The notes: generated from the sequence alone by a model not told the origin. 64,000 nucleotides of DNA from Sinorhizobium garamanticum (GCF_029892065.1 NZ_CP120374.1:1302001-1366000); one strand, 5' to 3'; positions 17,669 to 26,898 are shown, counted from the first letter of the stretch. A program made the numbers and translations.

Positions 17669-18715
17669 ATGGCATCCGTTACGATCGAACAGGTTCGCAA
17701 GCAATATGGCGCCGTGCCGGTGATCCACGGCGTTTCCATGGATATCGAGGATGGCGAGTTCGTCACCCTCGTCGGCCCCTCCGGCTGCGGCAAGTCGACA
17801 TTGCTGCGCATGCTCGCCGGGCTTGAGGACATCAGCGGTGGCGAGATCCGCATCGGCGGCCGCCTGGTGAACGACGTGGCGCCGAAGGAACGCGACATCG
17901 CCATGGTCTTCCAGAGCTACGCGCTCTACCCACACATGACCGTCGCGGAAAATATGGGCTTCGCGCTGAAGCTCAAGGGTGAGAACAAGGCAGCGATCGG
18001 CAAGCGCGTCAAGGAGGCGGCCGACATCCTGGCGCTCGGGCCTCTGCTCGACCGCCTGCCGAAGCAGCTTTCCGGCGGCCAGCGCCAGCGCGTCGCCATG
18101 GGGCGCGCAATCGTCCGGCATCCGCAGGTGTTCCTTTTCGATGAGCCGCTGTCGAATCTCGACGCCAAGCTGCGCGTCACCATGCGCGCCGAAATCAAGG
18201 ACCTGCACCAGCGCCTGAAGACCACCACGGTCTATGTCACGCATGACCAGATCGAGGCGATGACGATGGCGGACCGGATTGTCGTGATGCGTGGCGGCGC
18301 CGTCGAGCAGATCGGCAAGCCGCTCGAACTCTACGATCGCCCCGCCAATACCTTCGTCGCCACCTTCATCGGCTCGCCGGCGATGAACCTTTTCGAAGGG
18401 TCGATCGTGGACGGGCAGTTCGTCACCGATGGCGGCGCCCGGTTGCCGTTGCCGGCCGGCTATTCGCGCGATGCTGTCAGGACCTATGGCGTCCGGCCGG
18501 AGCATCTGGCGTTAAGCGAAAGCGGTGTGCCCGCTACCGTTGTCGTGGTGGAGCCGACCGGTTCGGAGACGCATGTCGTTGTGAAAATCGGATCGGCCGA
18601 CACCAGCCTGGTGCTGCGCGACCGGATCGATCTCGAACCCGGTCAACAGATCGCCGTCGCTCCGGATTTGTCGAAGCTTCATCTGTTTTCAGCGCACGGA
18701 GCGCGCGTCAACTGA
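17669..18715 (+). CDS. ABC sugar transporter ATP-binding protein (MalK/UgpC type)
   Basis: A 348-residue ATPase. Walker A is GPSGCGKST, the signature is LSGGQRQRVAMGRA, Walker B is VFLFDEPLSNLD and the switch His lies in VYVTHDQIEAMT. A C-terminal TOBE domain of about 110 residues follows GSPAMNLFEG. It energises the CUT1 importer encoded upstream. Its end overlaps the convergent FAD/NAD(P)-binding protein gene by 27 bases. Confidence 0.95.
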   Translation: MASVTIEQVRKQYGAVPVIHGVSMDIEDGEFVTLVGPSGCGKSTLLRMLAGLEDISGGEIRIGGRLVNDVAPKERDIAMVFQSYALYPHMTVAENMGFALKLKGENKAAIGKRVKEAADILALGPLLDRLPKQLSGGQRQRVAMGRAIVRHPQVFLFDEPLSNLDAKLRVTMRAEIKDLHQRLKTTTVYVTHDQIEAMTMADRIVVMRGGAVEQIGKPLELYDRPANTFVATFIGSPAMNLFEGSIVDGQFVTDGGARLPLPAGYSRDAVRTYGVRPEHLALSESGVPATVVVVEPTGSETHVVVKIGSADTSLVLRDRIDLEPGQQIAVAPDLSKLHLFSAHGARVN

Positions 18716-20140
18716 TGCCAGAGCGGCCTCTGCCGCTCCTCGCCCTCGGGCGAACGCGGCCACCTGCTCCGCCACGAAGATTGCGTGATCGTTGACCTGC
18801 GGCAGGCCCATCAACTCCCCGAAGGTTCCGCGGGCGAGCGGTCCGGCGATGAAAAGCGTCTCCGTCTCCCGGCCCTGCCTGTCGAGCGCCCGGCTTGTCT
18901 CGCTGCAGGCAAGGCCAAGCCCGACGGCATCGGGCTGCAGGTAGCCGTCGGCTGAAAGCGTTTCGAGCCAAGGCTGGCTTTTCAAGACGGCTTTGTGTGC
19001 CGGTCCGGTGGTGACCACCACGGCATCAACATTCCAGTGCTCGATCCCGGCTCCGTGGCGCCGCCGGAACGTCGCGGCGATCTCGTCGCCGTTTCTCTCG
19101 AGCCGATCGATCCGACCCGCCTGAATGCGGATGTCGCCCGACTGCAGTCCGGCTCTGACGATGGCATCGATCTGCGGCGCGATGCGAAAGCGGTGAACGT
19201 CCCAGAAGGGGCGCAGATGGCGTATCAGCCGCCGCCGTTCCGCGACCGGCAGGCTGCGCCAGATCTCTCCGCCTTGGCCGCGCAGCGCATCGAACACCGC
19301 ATGCCAGGAAAAACCGTCCGCTTCGGCGTCGGCGACCGCCCGCCGCACGCGCACGAGCAGTTCTGTCGCGGTTCGCGACGGCGCCGTGAAGTCTCCGTAC
19401 GGGTCTTGGGTCCGGCTCGGGTGCCCGCGCGAGCGGAGGCCGCGCCGGGAATAGGCGGTGATCGGCCCTGTCCGCCCGGTCGTGCGCAAGGAAGCGATGA
19501 CGTCCGCCGCGGTGAGGCCGGTGCCAATGATCAGGATGTGGTCGTTGGGGCGGATGGCCGCGAGAGCACCGGGCACGGTGGTATCCGATACATAACGCGG
19601 GTGCCCCCGCAACACGCTGTCGATGCCGGCGGGCGCGGCCGGGGCCGGATGGGTGGTCGCCATGACCAACACGTCGGCGCGCAACGTCGAGCCGGCGTCA
19701 CCCCGGATTTCCCAATCTCCGCCACGCCGCTCCACGCTGATCACCCGCTGCCGGTGGTGGACGATGCGGCCGTTGCCGAGGTGCGGCGCCACGACGTCAG
19801 CGACATAGCGGCCGAAAAGGCCGCGGCGCGGATAGAGATGGCCGTCCGGCGCCCGTGCATCCCTGTCGTCGCGCGGCTCTCCCCGAAGCTCCATCCAGCG
19901 GACGAAATGGTCGGCGTCATCAGGATCGAGGCTCATGCGCCCAGCCGGCACATTGACCCGATGCGCCGGATCGTCGGTGTCATAGGCAAGGCCGCAGCCG
20001 AGACATTCGCGCGGCTCGAAGACCGCGATCTGCCATCCTTCCATGCTTTTGTCGCGTGCGAGGTTTGCTGCGACAACCGCCCCGGTAAAACCGCCGCCAA
20101 TGATAACGACCGTGGGGCACCCCCCGCTCACGATAGTCAC
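18689..20140 (-). CDS. FAD/NAD(P)-binding protein (YdhS/COG4529-like)
   Basis: A 483-residue flavoprotein. The N-terminal dinucleotide motif VVIIGGGFTGAVVAANLARD is followed by GLAYDTDDPAHRVNVPAGRM and a second nucleotide site around ILIIGTGLTAADVIASL. This layout fits the NAD_binding_9 group of putative FAD/NAD(P) proteins whose reaction is not known. The chosen start is GTG at 20140, with a GGAGGGA-type ribosome site; its first bases overlap the stop of a small upstream ORF (GTGA). It overlaps the ABC ATPase gene tail-to-tail. A second member of the same family is at 29304-30710. Confidence 0.82.
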   Translation of the reverse strand: MTIVSGGCPTVVIIGGGFTGAVVAANLARDKSMEGWQIAVFEPRECLGCGLAYDTDDPAHRVNVPAGRMSLDPDDADHFVRWMELRGEPRDDRDARAPDGHLYPRRGLFGRYVADVVAPHLGNGRIVHHRQRVISVERRGGDWEIRGDAGSTLRADVLVMATTHPAPAAPAGIDSVLRGHPRYVSDTTVPGALAAIRPNDHILIIGTGLTAADVIASLRTTGRTGPITAYSRRGLRSRGHPSRTQDPYGDFTAPSRTATELLVRVRRAVADAEADGFSWHAVFDALRGQGGEIWRSLPVAERRRLIRHLRPFWDVHRFRIAPQIDAIVRAGLQSGDIRIQAGRIDRLERNGDEIAATFRRRHGAGIEHWNVDAVVVTTGPAHKAVLKSQPWLETLSADGYLQPDAVGLGLACSETSRALDRQGRETETLFIAGPLARGTFGELMGLPQVNDHAIFVAEQVAAFARGRGAAEAALASVDARSVR

Positions 20141-20406
20141 CTCGCGTCCCTCCGCTTCGGCACCTCGGCGATCTTCTCCGCCGCGTCCCGCGGAGGCTCG
20201 ACCCGTCTCAAGCATTTGTCAATGGTGCGCGCCGCCACCTGCTCGCCGCGCGCCCGCAGCACCGCGCAAGGGGCCAGCTCCACCGCCGTTGCAGAGAGGC
20301 CTATGGCCCCTTTACGGGTGGCCATATCGTCGTTGCGCCCAACCGCTCGGAAAAGCTGAAAAGCAATCAGGACGACTGCCTGAACGTGCACAGACCCGCT
20401 TGCCAT
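20137..20406 (-). CDS. Small ORF coupled to the FAD/NAD(P)-binding protein gene
   Basis: An 89-residue frame (62 residues if it starts at ATG 20325) whose TGA overlaps the GTG start of the flavoprotein gene. That arrangement is typical of a translationally coupled gene. The protein is basic, with a Cys in AVLRARGEQVAARTIDKCLRR, and has no signal peptide or known motif. No strong ribosome site is visible for either start, so coding status is uncertain. Confidence 0.35.
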   Translation of the reverse strand: MASGSVHVQAVVLIAFQLFRAVGRNDDMATRKGAIGLSATAVELAPCAVLRARGEQVAARTIDKCLRRVEPPRDAAEKIAEVPKRRDAR

Positions 20407-20478
20407 CGGGGATGATTTGAGGGAAAATTTAGAGCTGGCCCTTGAGGCCTGGGCGATCTCCGGTGATAGGAGAATACC

Positions 20479-20643
20479 ATGCCTCTTAAATTTCTGATTG
20501 CTGCGCTAGCGCTTCTGGCACTTTCGGGATGCGCAAGCACCGGTACAAGTGATGTCAACACGACCTATGCGCAATGGCAGGGCCCCTATCCGGAGCCTGA
20601 CTTCGCCGCGAACGAAACGGGTAGCATTCGAATTTCCTATTAG
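20479..20643 (+). CDS. Small lipoprotein (54 residues)
   Basis: A short gene with ribosome site TAGGAGAAT. It encodes a 17-residue signal sequence MPLKFLIAALALLALSG followed by the lipobox LSGC (Cys18) and a small polar mature part ending ANETGSIRISY. It would be lipid-modified and anchored to a membrane. Many rhizobia carry such orphan small lipoproteins; the role is unknown. It is transcribed divergently from the small ORF and flavoprotein pair. Confidence 0.65.
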   Translation: MPLKFLIAALALLALSGCASTGTSDVNTTYAQWQGPYPEPDFAANETGSIRISY

Positions 20644-21018
20644 GCGGGTCATGTTCAAATGGCTTACATCCGTCCTGAGTGGCTTAGTCTCGGGAGGGAT
20701 CGTACGCCGACTATCACCATTCATGAACGCAGCGCCACCGAGTGTCAGTGGCGCCGCAGGCGCGGCGAAGTCTGTCGCCTTGAGGGATGCGTTTCTCAGT
20801 TCGTTGGAACCGCGAAACGCCCTCGGTATGGCGTCCCACGCCCCATGAAAAGAAGCTGCGCGAGACTGGCGGCTCAGTGCTCAACGTTCAGCATTTCAAA
20901 GTGCTACAGCGTCCTTTGGGATCCGATGGGGAGCGCGGCGCTGCGGGCGCCTCCTGAGCCGCAGAGGGGGTGTCGACACTCTCCAGTCCTCGCCACGGCT
21001 ACACGATCCGATCCCACT
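20644..21018. other. Intergenic region with a degenerate rhizobial repeat
   Basis: About 375 bases with no convincing gene. At 20889-20925 a decayed copy of the CAAAGTGCTACAGCGTCCTT repeat can be seen (module B edge of the family described at 63129-63231). Its palindromic partner arm is missing. Confidence 0.5.
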
Positions 21019-21723
21019 CTAAACGGAGCGCATGAGGCCGCCGTCGACCCGGATATTCTGGCCGGTGATATAGGCCGCGCCCTCCGAGGCGAGGAACGCA
21101 ACGGTGGCGGCAATCTCCGCGCTCGTTCCATAGCGCTTCATGGGCACGCTATCACGACGCTCCTCGGTCGCGGGCAGGCTGTCGATCCAGCCGGGCAGAA
21201 CGTTGTTCATCCGGATGTTCTCGCCCGCATAGGTGTCGGCGAAAATCTTGGTGTATGCGGCAAGCCCCGCGCGGAAAACGGCTGACGTCGGGAACATGGC
21301 GCTCGGTTCGAACGCCCATGCCGTGGAAATATTGATGATCGCGCCGGACTTCTGCTTCTGCATCACGGGAGTGACGAGACGTGTCGGTCGGATCACGTTC
21401 ATCAGGTACGTGTCCATCCCGCGGTGCCAGTCTTCGTCGGTGATTTCGAGGATCGGAGCACGCGGGCCATGGCCGGCGCTGTTGACCAGCACGTCGATGC
21501 GGCCCCACGTTGCAACGGCGAGATCGACGAGTTGCTTCAGGTCTTCATTCGATTGGTTCGAGCCAGTGACCCCCAGCCCGCCGAGCTCCTTTGCCAGCGC
21601 TTCGCCCTTCCCCGACGAAGAGAGGATAGCAACTTTGTAGCCATCGGCCGCGAGCCGGCGTGCAGCCTCCGCTCCCATGCCGCTTCCGCCTGCCGCAACC
21701 AACGCGACCTTCTGTGTAGCCAT
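21019..21723 (-). CDS. SDR-fold oxidoreductase lacking the usual YxxxK site
   Basis: A 234-residue short-chain dehydrogenase/reductase. The cofactor motif is AAGGSGMG (residues 10-17) and NSAG sits at 81-84. NIS (about 131-133) carries the first catalytic serine position. Where Tyr-x-x-x-Lys is expected, the alignment gives Ser147-x-x-x-Arg151 (TSAVFRAG), so both catalytic residues appear replaced. The C-terminal segment GQNIRVDGGLMRSV is typical of the family. It is divergent from a LysR gene that probably controls it. It may be a divergent reductase or a binding protein; no substrate can be given. Confidence 0.88.
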   Translation of the reverse strand: MATQKVALVAAGGSGMGAEAARRLAADGYKVAILSSSGKGEALAKELGGLGVTGSNQSNEDLKQLVDLAVATWGRIDVLVNSAGHGPRAPILEITDEDWHRGMDTYLMNVIRPTRLVTPVMQKQKSGAIINISTAWAFEPSAMFPTSAVFRAGLAAYTKIFADTYAGENIRMNNVLPGWIDSLPATEERRDSVPMKRYGTSAEIAATVAFLASEGAAYITGQNIRVDGGLMRSV

Positions 21724-21746
21724 GTCTTTTCCTTTCAGGGAGTTCG

Positions 21747-21763
21747 TTCAAGAGTCCGGCGAA
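21747..21763. promoter_or_regulatory. LysR-type box between SDR and LysR genes
   Basis: TTC-N11-GAA matches the T-N11-A interrupted dyad recognised by LysR-type regulators. It lies 24 bases before the SDR gene start and 68 bases before the LysR gene, the expected place for shared control. Confidence 0.5.
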
Positions 21764-21830
21764 TTTTGACATAAAGGCCTGGCGGCGACTAAACAGAAAT
21801 ACACGCACGAACCTGTAGGAAAACTATTGG

Positions 21831-22730
21831 ATGACCGGTGGAAAGAGCCCCTACAAGTTTGCGCCGCTCAACGCGCTCAGAATGTTCGAAAGCTCTGCGC
21901 GTTATCTGAACTTCCGGCTCGCTGCGGAAGAACTCGGCGTCACCCAGGGTGCCGTTGCGCAACAGGTCCGGGCGCTGGAGGAGCATCTGGAAGTCAAGCT
22001 CTTTGACCGGCTGCCGCGGGGACTTGACCTTACTGAATCTGGCCGGCGCTACCTGAAGCCGGTTCAGCGGGCATTGTCCCTGATCTCCGATGCGACCGAA
22101 GAGTTGCGTCCCTCGAAGACGACGCTTACCGTAAGCGTGACGCCGTCTTTCGCCACTAAGTGGCTGATCCCGCGCCTGAACGGATTCTCGAAAACCAACG
22201 CAGACCTGGAAGTCCAGGTCCTGGCGGCAAATGCCTTCGCGAACTTCCAAAGCGACGGCGTGGACATCGCCGTGCGCCACACGAAGCCGCCTCTGGGACC
22301 GGGACTTCGTGGTGAACTGCTCTTTCCGACCACGCTTATTGCCGTATGCAAGCCCGCTCTCGTGGACGACATTCCAATCCGGACTGCAGCAGACTTGACC
22401 CGCCACGTCTTGCTTCATGATGCACATGGGATGTGGCCGGTTTTCCTGGAGCGCGCCGGCGTACACGCTGATGCGAAGAGTATCAGATCACTCAAATTCT
22501 CCCATACGTCGCTCGCCATCGACGCGGCGATAGCCGGCCAGGGCGTGGCCCTTGCCAGCGATGCCCTGGTCCAGGATGACATCGCCGCCGGACGGCTCTG
22601 CAGTCCGCTCGACATAAAGCTGCGCGACGATCTCGGCTTCTACATCGTGTATCCCAGAGCATCCCGGAAGCCGGATCAGGTAAGGAGGCTCCGAGACTGG
22701 TTACTCGGCCACGCCGCAAGGCGACGGTGA
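21831..22730 (+). CDS. LysR family transcriptional regulator (GcvA-like)
   Basis: A 299-residue regulator. The winged helix is at about residues 10-68 (LNALRMFESSARYLNFRLAA, then LGVTQGAVAQQVRALEEHL and RGLDLTESGR). A periplasmic-binding-like effector domain follows. The AVAQQVRALE helix resembles GcvA-group regulators. It is divergent from the SDR gene with a T-N11-A box between. The effector is unknown. Confidence 0.92.
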   Translation: MTGGKSPYKFAPLNALRMFESSARYLNFRLAAEELGVTQGAVAQQVRALEEHLEVKLFDRLPRGLDLTESGRRYLKPVQRALSLISDATEELRPSKTTLTVSVTPSFATKWLIPRLNGFSKTNADLEVQVLAANAFANFQSDGVDIAVRHTKPPLGPGLRGELLFPTTLIAVCKPALVDDIPIRTAADLTRHVLLHDAHGMWPVFLERAGVHADAKSIRSLKFSHTSLAIDAAIAGQGVALASDALVQDDIAAGRLCSPLDIKLRDDLGFYIVYPRASRKPDQVRRLRDWLLGHAARRR

Positions 22731-22757
22731 CCGGGCGAGACCTGCGCGCCTGATCAA

Positions 22758-25010
22758 TCAGGCGCGTCCGACGGCGTTTCGTATTCGATCTCTGGTAAAG
22801 GGCAAATCATAGAGACGCTTGCCGGTGGCGTTTCTGATCGCATTGGCCACAGCCGCCGCCGCAGGTCCCTGGGCCGCCTCGCCTGTTCCGAGGAAGGGTT
22901 CGCCGGGGCGCTCGATGATATGGACTTCGACACTGTCCGGGACGCTTGCAAAGCGAAGGATCGGATAGCTCGACCAATCGGTGCTGGTGATCCTCGTCCG
23001 GTCGAATGCAACGGCCTCGTAGAGCGTCCAGCTGATCGATTGCAGGATGCCGCCCTCCGTCTGGTTGCGGATGCCATCCGGGTTGACGATCTCGCCGCTG
23101 TCGATGGCGGACACGACGCGCGCCACGCGCACGCGGCCGGTTTCCGGCTCGACTTCCGCTTCCATCGCAACCGCCAGATAGGCGGCAAGGTTTTTGTAGC
23201 GGGCGAAGGCGAAGCCGCGTCCGCGATTCCTCGGCATTTGCGCCTTGTCCCAGCCGAAGCGCTCCGCAGCCAGTTCGATGACAGCACGCGCCCGCGGATC
23301 CTCCATGTGGCTGAGCCGGAATTCGACCGGATCGGCTTCGGCCATCAGTGCCAGCTCGTCGATCGTGCTTTCGATCGCGAAGACATTGGCATAGCCGCCC
23401 AACGCCCGGAGCGCCGAGACGCGCAGCGGCATGTCGGGCAGGAAGTGCCATAGCACACGCTTGTTTGGAATGGTGTAGAGCGGATTGGCGTTTCGGTCGC
23501 CGTTGCCGGAGGGGCTGATCCTGAGCTCGGCCGGCTCCGGCTGGAAAGCTTGAGCCCTATGACGTGCTGCGAGCAGCGCACCGGCACCGCCGGGACGCGT
23601 GGAGTGCGTATTGCTCCAAAGATCATAGGCCCAGCTCGCGATCCTGCCTTGATCGTCGAGCGTTGCACCGACTTTCATCAGCATCGCGGGGCCATAAGGC
23701 TCCCAGCTGTGCTCCTGCTCGCGCGTCCACTGAACGCGCACCGGCTTGCCGGGAATTTTGCTGGCGATGAGCGCGGCATCGGCAGCCGCGTCGTCGGCAC
23801 CGTTGTGCCCGTAACACCCCGATCCTTCCATGTGGATGACATGGACCTTTTCCTCCGGCATCGCCAGCATCTCGGCGATCGCCTCGCGGTCGGGAAAGAC
23901 CCCTTGGGTGTGCGACCAGACGTCCAATGTCCCATCCGCCTTCATCTGCGCCACGGCACAGGACGGGCCGATCGAGCCGTGGATCTGATAGGGCCGCGTG
24001 TAGGTCGCCTCGAACACCTTGCCGTCGGACGACAGCGCCCCCGCCTCCGCCACGGTACCTACCTCGCGTTCGAGCCCTTGAAGGACTGCCGGCAGGGTGG
24101 TCTGGTCAGGAAGGGTATCGCGTTCCTGCCATCGCGCTGCCGCTGCCAGCGTCCGCATGGCGCTCACCGCCTGGAACTCTTTTTCGGCGACGACGGCGAG
24201 GAAGTTGCCATCGCGCACGACGGAAACGACGCCGGGCATCGCCTCGGCCGCGCCCTGATCGAGTTCCGTCAGCGTAGCTGCCGGGCTCGGGGGACGCACG
24301 ACTCGCGCGTGCAGCATGCCGTCCAGGCGCAGATCGTGCACATAGGCGGGCTGGCCCGTCACCTTCGCCGGGATATCGACGCGCGGGAGCGGCTTGCCCA
24401 TCACGCGGAAGGTCCCAGGCTGCTTCAAGGCCGATTGCGGCTGCGCCTCCACATGCAGCATCTGGCCGGAAACAAGCTCGCCGTAGCTCACGCTTCTCCC
24501 ATCCTTTGCCAGCACGGATTTGTTTTCGGCCCTGAGTTCCGCCGCCGCTACCCCGAAGCGCTTGGCGGCTTCCGCCAGAAGCAGCGCGCGCACCTGTGCT
24601 GCGGCGTTCCTGATGGCAGTGCCGCTGTTTTGCATCGACTGGCTGCCGGCGGTGAATCCCTCGTTTGGCGTGCGGCCCGTATCCGCCGTAACGAACTCGA
24701 TCTCTGCGGGGTCCACCTCCAGCTCTTCGGCAGCAACCTGCAGAAGGGCGGTGCGGATGCCTTGGCCGAGCTCCGCCTTGCCAGTGAAGACGGTGACGGA
24801 ATTGTCAGGGTCGATCCGGATCCAGGAATCGAGGAAGCGGTCGTCGTCGAGGCTGCCGGGCAAGGACGCGGGCGGTGCCGGTGGCACCACCGGCGGTGTT
24901 GGCGGCGCGGGCGCCTGGGCGAATGCGCGGCCGAGCGAAAAACTGACAACGAGCCCGCCGGTGCCGGCGATCACACTGCGGCGGGTGATTTCGTGCTGGA
25001 GAATGCGCAT
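22758..25010 (-). CDS. Molybdenum hydroxylase large subunit (IorB/aldehyde dehydrogenase type), exported
   Basis: A 750-residue molybdopterin-binding subunit of the xanthine dehydrogenase family, isoquinoline oxidoreductase beta branch. A Tat signal with twin arginines (ITRRSVIAG) precedes a proline-rich linker, so the folded enzyme is exported. GKAELGQGIRTALLQVAAEE near the N-terminus and LGTGEAAQGP with the catalytic Glu near the C-terminus are family motifs. The start overlaps the stop of the 2Fe-2S subunit gene (TGATG). With the 2Fe-2S and triheme cytochrome subunits it would oxidise an aldehyde or N-heterocycle and pass electrons to the respiratory chain. Confidence 0.92.
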   Translation of the reverse strand: MRILQHEITRRSVIAGTGGLVVSFSLGRAFAQAPAPPTPPVVPPAPPASLPGSLDDDRFLDSWIRIDPDNSVTVFTGKAELGQGIRTALLQVAAEELEVDPAEIEFVTADTGRTPNEGFTAGSQSMQNSGTAIRNAAAQVRALLLAEAAKRFGVAAAELRAENKSVLAKDGRSVSYGELVSGQMLHVEAQPQSALKQPGTFRVMGKPLPRVDIPAKVTGQPAYVHDLRLDGMLHARVVRPPSPAATLTELDQGAAEAMPGVVSVVRDGNFLAVVAEKEFQAVSAMRTLAAAARWQERDTLPDQTTLPAVLQGLEREVGTVAEAGALSSDGKVFEATYTRPYQIHGSIGPSCAVAQMKADGTLDVWSHTQGVFPDREAIAEMLAMPEEKVHVIHMEGSGCYGHNGADDAAADAALIASKIPGKPVRVQWTREQEHSWEPYGPAMLMKVGATLDDQGRIASWAYDLWSNTHSTRPGGAGALLAARHRAQAFQPEPAELRISPSGNGDRNANPLYTIPNKRVLWHFLPDMPLRVSALRALGGYANVFAIESTIDELALMAEADPVEFRLSHMEDPRARAVIELAAERFGWDKAQMPRNRGRGFAFARYKNLAAYLAVAMEAEVEPETGRVRVARVVSAIDSGEIVNPDGIRNQTEGGILQSISWTLYEAVAFDRTRITSTDWSSYPILRFASVPDSVEVHIIERPGEPFLGTGEAAQGPAAAAVANAIRNATGKRLYDLPFTRDRIRNAVGRA

Positions 25011-25510
25011 CAACCTGCCCTCCCCTTGTCAGGCTCAGGCAACGACGCAGCCTGCATCAATTCGCCTGCCCGCCTGATCGCTGCCAGAATCCGCATATGC
25101 GTGCCGCAACGACAGAGATTCGTCGCCAGCGCCTCGCGGATCTCCGCGTCGCTGGGCCGCGCGTTGCGGCGCAAGAGCGCATGCCCGCTCATCATCATGC
25201 CTGGAATGCAATAACCGCATTGCGCCGCCTGCAGCTCGATGAACGCCTGCTGCAACGGTCCCGGCTCGTCGATCGTGCCCAGCCCCTCGATGGTGGTGAT
25301 TTCGCGGCCCTCCAGCAGCATGACCGGCACCATGCAGGAAAGCACCGCCTCGCCATCCACCACCACGGTGCAGGAACCACACTGGCCGAGCCCGCAGCCG
25401 TATTTGGCGCCGTTCAAGGCCAGGTCGTCGCGAAGAACGTAGAGCAGAGGCGTCGCCGGATCGACGTCGACCTGATGCGGGCTGCCATTGACTGTCAGCG
25501 AAATGCTCAT
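25010..25510 (-). CDS. 2Fe-2S subunit of molybdenum hydroxylase (IorA type)
   Basis: A 166-residue protein with the two clusters of the family. The plant-type ferredoxin domain has Cys39, Cys44, Cys47 and Cys59 (CGLGQCGSC...SC), and the helical domain has Cys98, Cys101, Cys133 and Cys135 (CGYC and CRC). There is no signal peptide, so it would be exported with the Tat-tagged large subunit. It is linked to both neighbours by TGATG overlaps. The start at 25510 is placed by GAGGAGGG; ATG at 25513 is an alternative. Confidence 0.93.
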   Translation of the reverse strand: MSISLTVNGSPHQVDVDPATPLLYVLRDDLALNGAKYGCGLGQCGSCTVVVDGEAVLSCMVPVMLLEGREITTIEGLGTIDEPGPLQQAFIELQAAQCGYCIPGMMMSGHALLRRNARPSDAEIREALATNLCRCGTHMRILAAIRRAGELMQAASLPEPDKGRAG

Positions 25511-26898
25511 CATCCCTCCTCGGCACCGACATTGTGCGGCGCCCTTTCAATGCCGTCCGACGGCCGGATGGTGACCTTGTGCGCGCCGGAACGGGTATTG
25601 GCGATCAGCCCTACGAGCCCGGCCCAGGGCTGCTCCTCGGAGAACCGCTCGCGCATGTAGGCCAGCACGTCGGCCACCTGCTGGTCGCTGAGCAGATGCC
25701 GGTAGGCCGGCATCACCGCGCTCGCCTCGCCGTCGGCCGGCGGAAGGCCGAACAGCACGACGTTGACGATATTTTGCGGGTTCGGCGCATTGACGGCGGT
25801 ACTCAGATCGAAGTTCAGGCCCCCGAAGGGCTGGCGTCGCTGACCTTCGTGACAACTCGCACAGGCGGCAACATAGATCGCCTCGCCGGGACTGCCGCCG
25901 GAAGCACTCGCGGGAGGACTCTGGCTATCGGCCGCCTGTTCCAGGTAGTCCCCGTCGAACTGCTCGCGCAGTTCAGCCGCTCTTTGCCCGCGTTCGGGTG
26001 TGGGATCGCCCATGATCGACGCGACATAGGTGGCGATCGCCATGATGTCGCTATCCGGAAGGCCAGAGAGATTGCCAGTGACCTCGGCCATGGGCCCACG
26101 CGAAACGCCGTGGAATTCATGCCAGCCGTTACGAAGGTAGAAGGCAAGGCTTTGCTCGTTCCACGGTATCGGCGCCTTGGAATCCTTGTTGATCGCGTAG
26201 GCCTGCCAGCCCTCCGCCTCGCCGCCGCCGAAATATTGGTCGCGATCCTCGGCGCCGAAAGCGTTTCGGGGTGTGTGACAGGCGCCGCAGTGACCGAGAC
26301 CCTCGGCAAGATAGCGCCCGCGCGTCCATGCCTCGCTCTGGCTGGTATCCGGTTCCATCTCACCCCTGTCGAAGAAGGCGAGCTTCCAGGCCGCAAGCAG
26401 GGGCCGGTAGGTGAGTGGAAACTGGAGATCGTTCGGAGGCGCTTCAGCCTTTACCGCGGGCCGCGTAATCAGGAAGGCATAGAGGGCGCGATTGTCCTCT
26501 GCCGAGACATGCGTGAAATGGTCGTAGGGGAATGCCGGATAGAGATGGCTGCCCTTCCGATCGACGCCTTCGTTCATGGCACGCTGGAACGCCTCTTCAC
26601 TCCAGCCGCCAATGCCGGTCTCACGATCGGGCGTGATGTTGGTGGAGTAAATCGTCCCAAATGGCGTCGGTAGGGCAAGGCCGCCGGAGAATGCCGGCTT
26701 TCCAGGGACGGTGTGGCAGGCAATGCAATTGCCAAGCGCCGCCAGTTGCGCTCCCTTCGCGACAAGTTCCGGAGCAAACGTCGCCTCTGCCGCCGCGGCG
26801 TCCTCGGGAATTTCGGAACGCCACGCCAGAAAAAAGAACGCACCTGCGGCCAGAACTATGGCCGCCACGCAAACGATCACCACCCGCAAGGCCCACAT
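25510..26898 (-). CDS. Triheme cytochrome c subunit (membrane-anchored)
   Basis: A 462-residue protein with an N-terminal membrane anchor (about residues 3-26) and three CxxCH heme sites at 58-62 (CIACH), 204-208 (CGACH) and 346-350 (CASCH). This architecture is that of the cytochrome subunit of periplasmic alcohol or aldehyde dehydrogenases. It is the first gene of the operon and would take electrons from the 2Fe-2S subunit to quinone or an oxidase. The start has GGAGATC upstream. The C-terminal tail after about residue 430 is poorly conserved in appearance. Confidence 0.92.
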   Translation of the reverse strand: MWALRVVIVCVAAIVLAAGAFFFLAWRSEIPEDAAAAEATFAPELVAKGAQLAALGNCIACHTVPGKPAFSGGLALPTPFGTIYSTNITPDRETGIGGWSEEAFQRAMNEGVDRKGSHLYPAFPYDHFTHVSAEDNRALYAFLITRPAVKAEAPPNDLQFPLTYRPLLAAWKLAFFDRGEMEPDTSQSEAWTRGRYLAEGLGHCGACHTPRNAFGAEDRDQYFGGGEAEGWQAYAINKDSKAPIPWNEQSLAFYLRNGWHEFHGVSRGPMAEVTGNLSGLPDSDIMAIATYVASIMGDPTPERGQRAAELREQFDGDYLEQAADSQSPPASASGGSPGEAIYVAACASCHEGQRRQPFGGLNFDLSTAVNAPNPQNIVNVVLFGLPPADGEASAVMPAYRHLLSDQQVADVLAYMRERFSEEQPWAGLVGLIANTRSGAHKVTIRPSDGIERAPHNVGAEEG

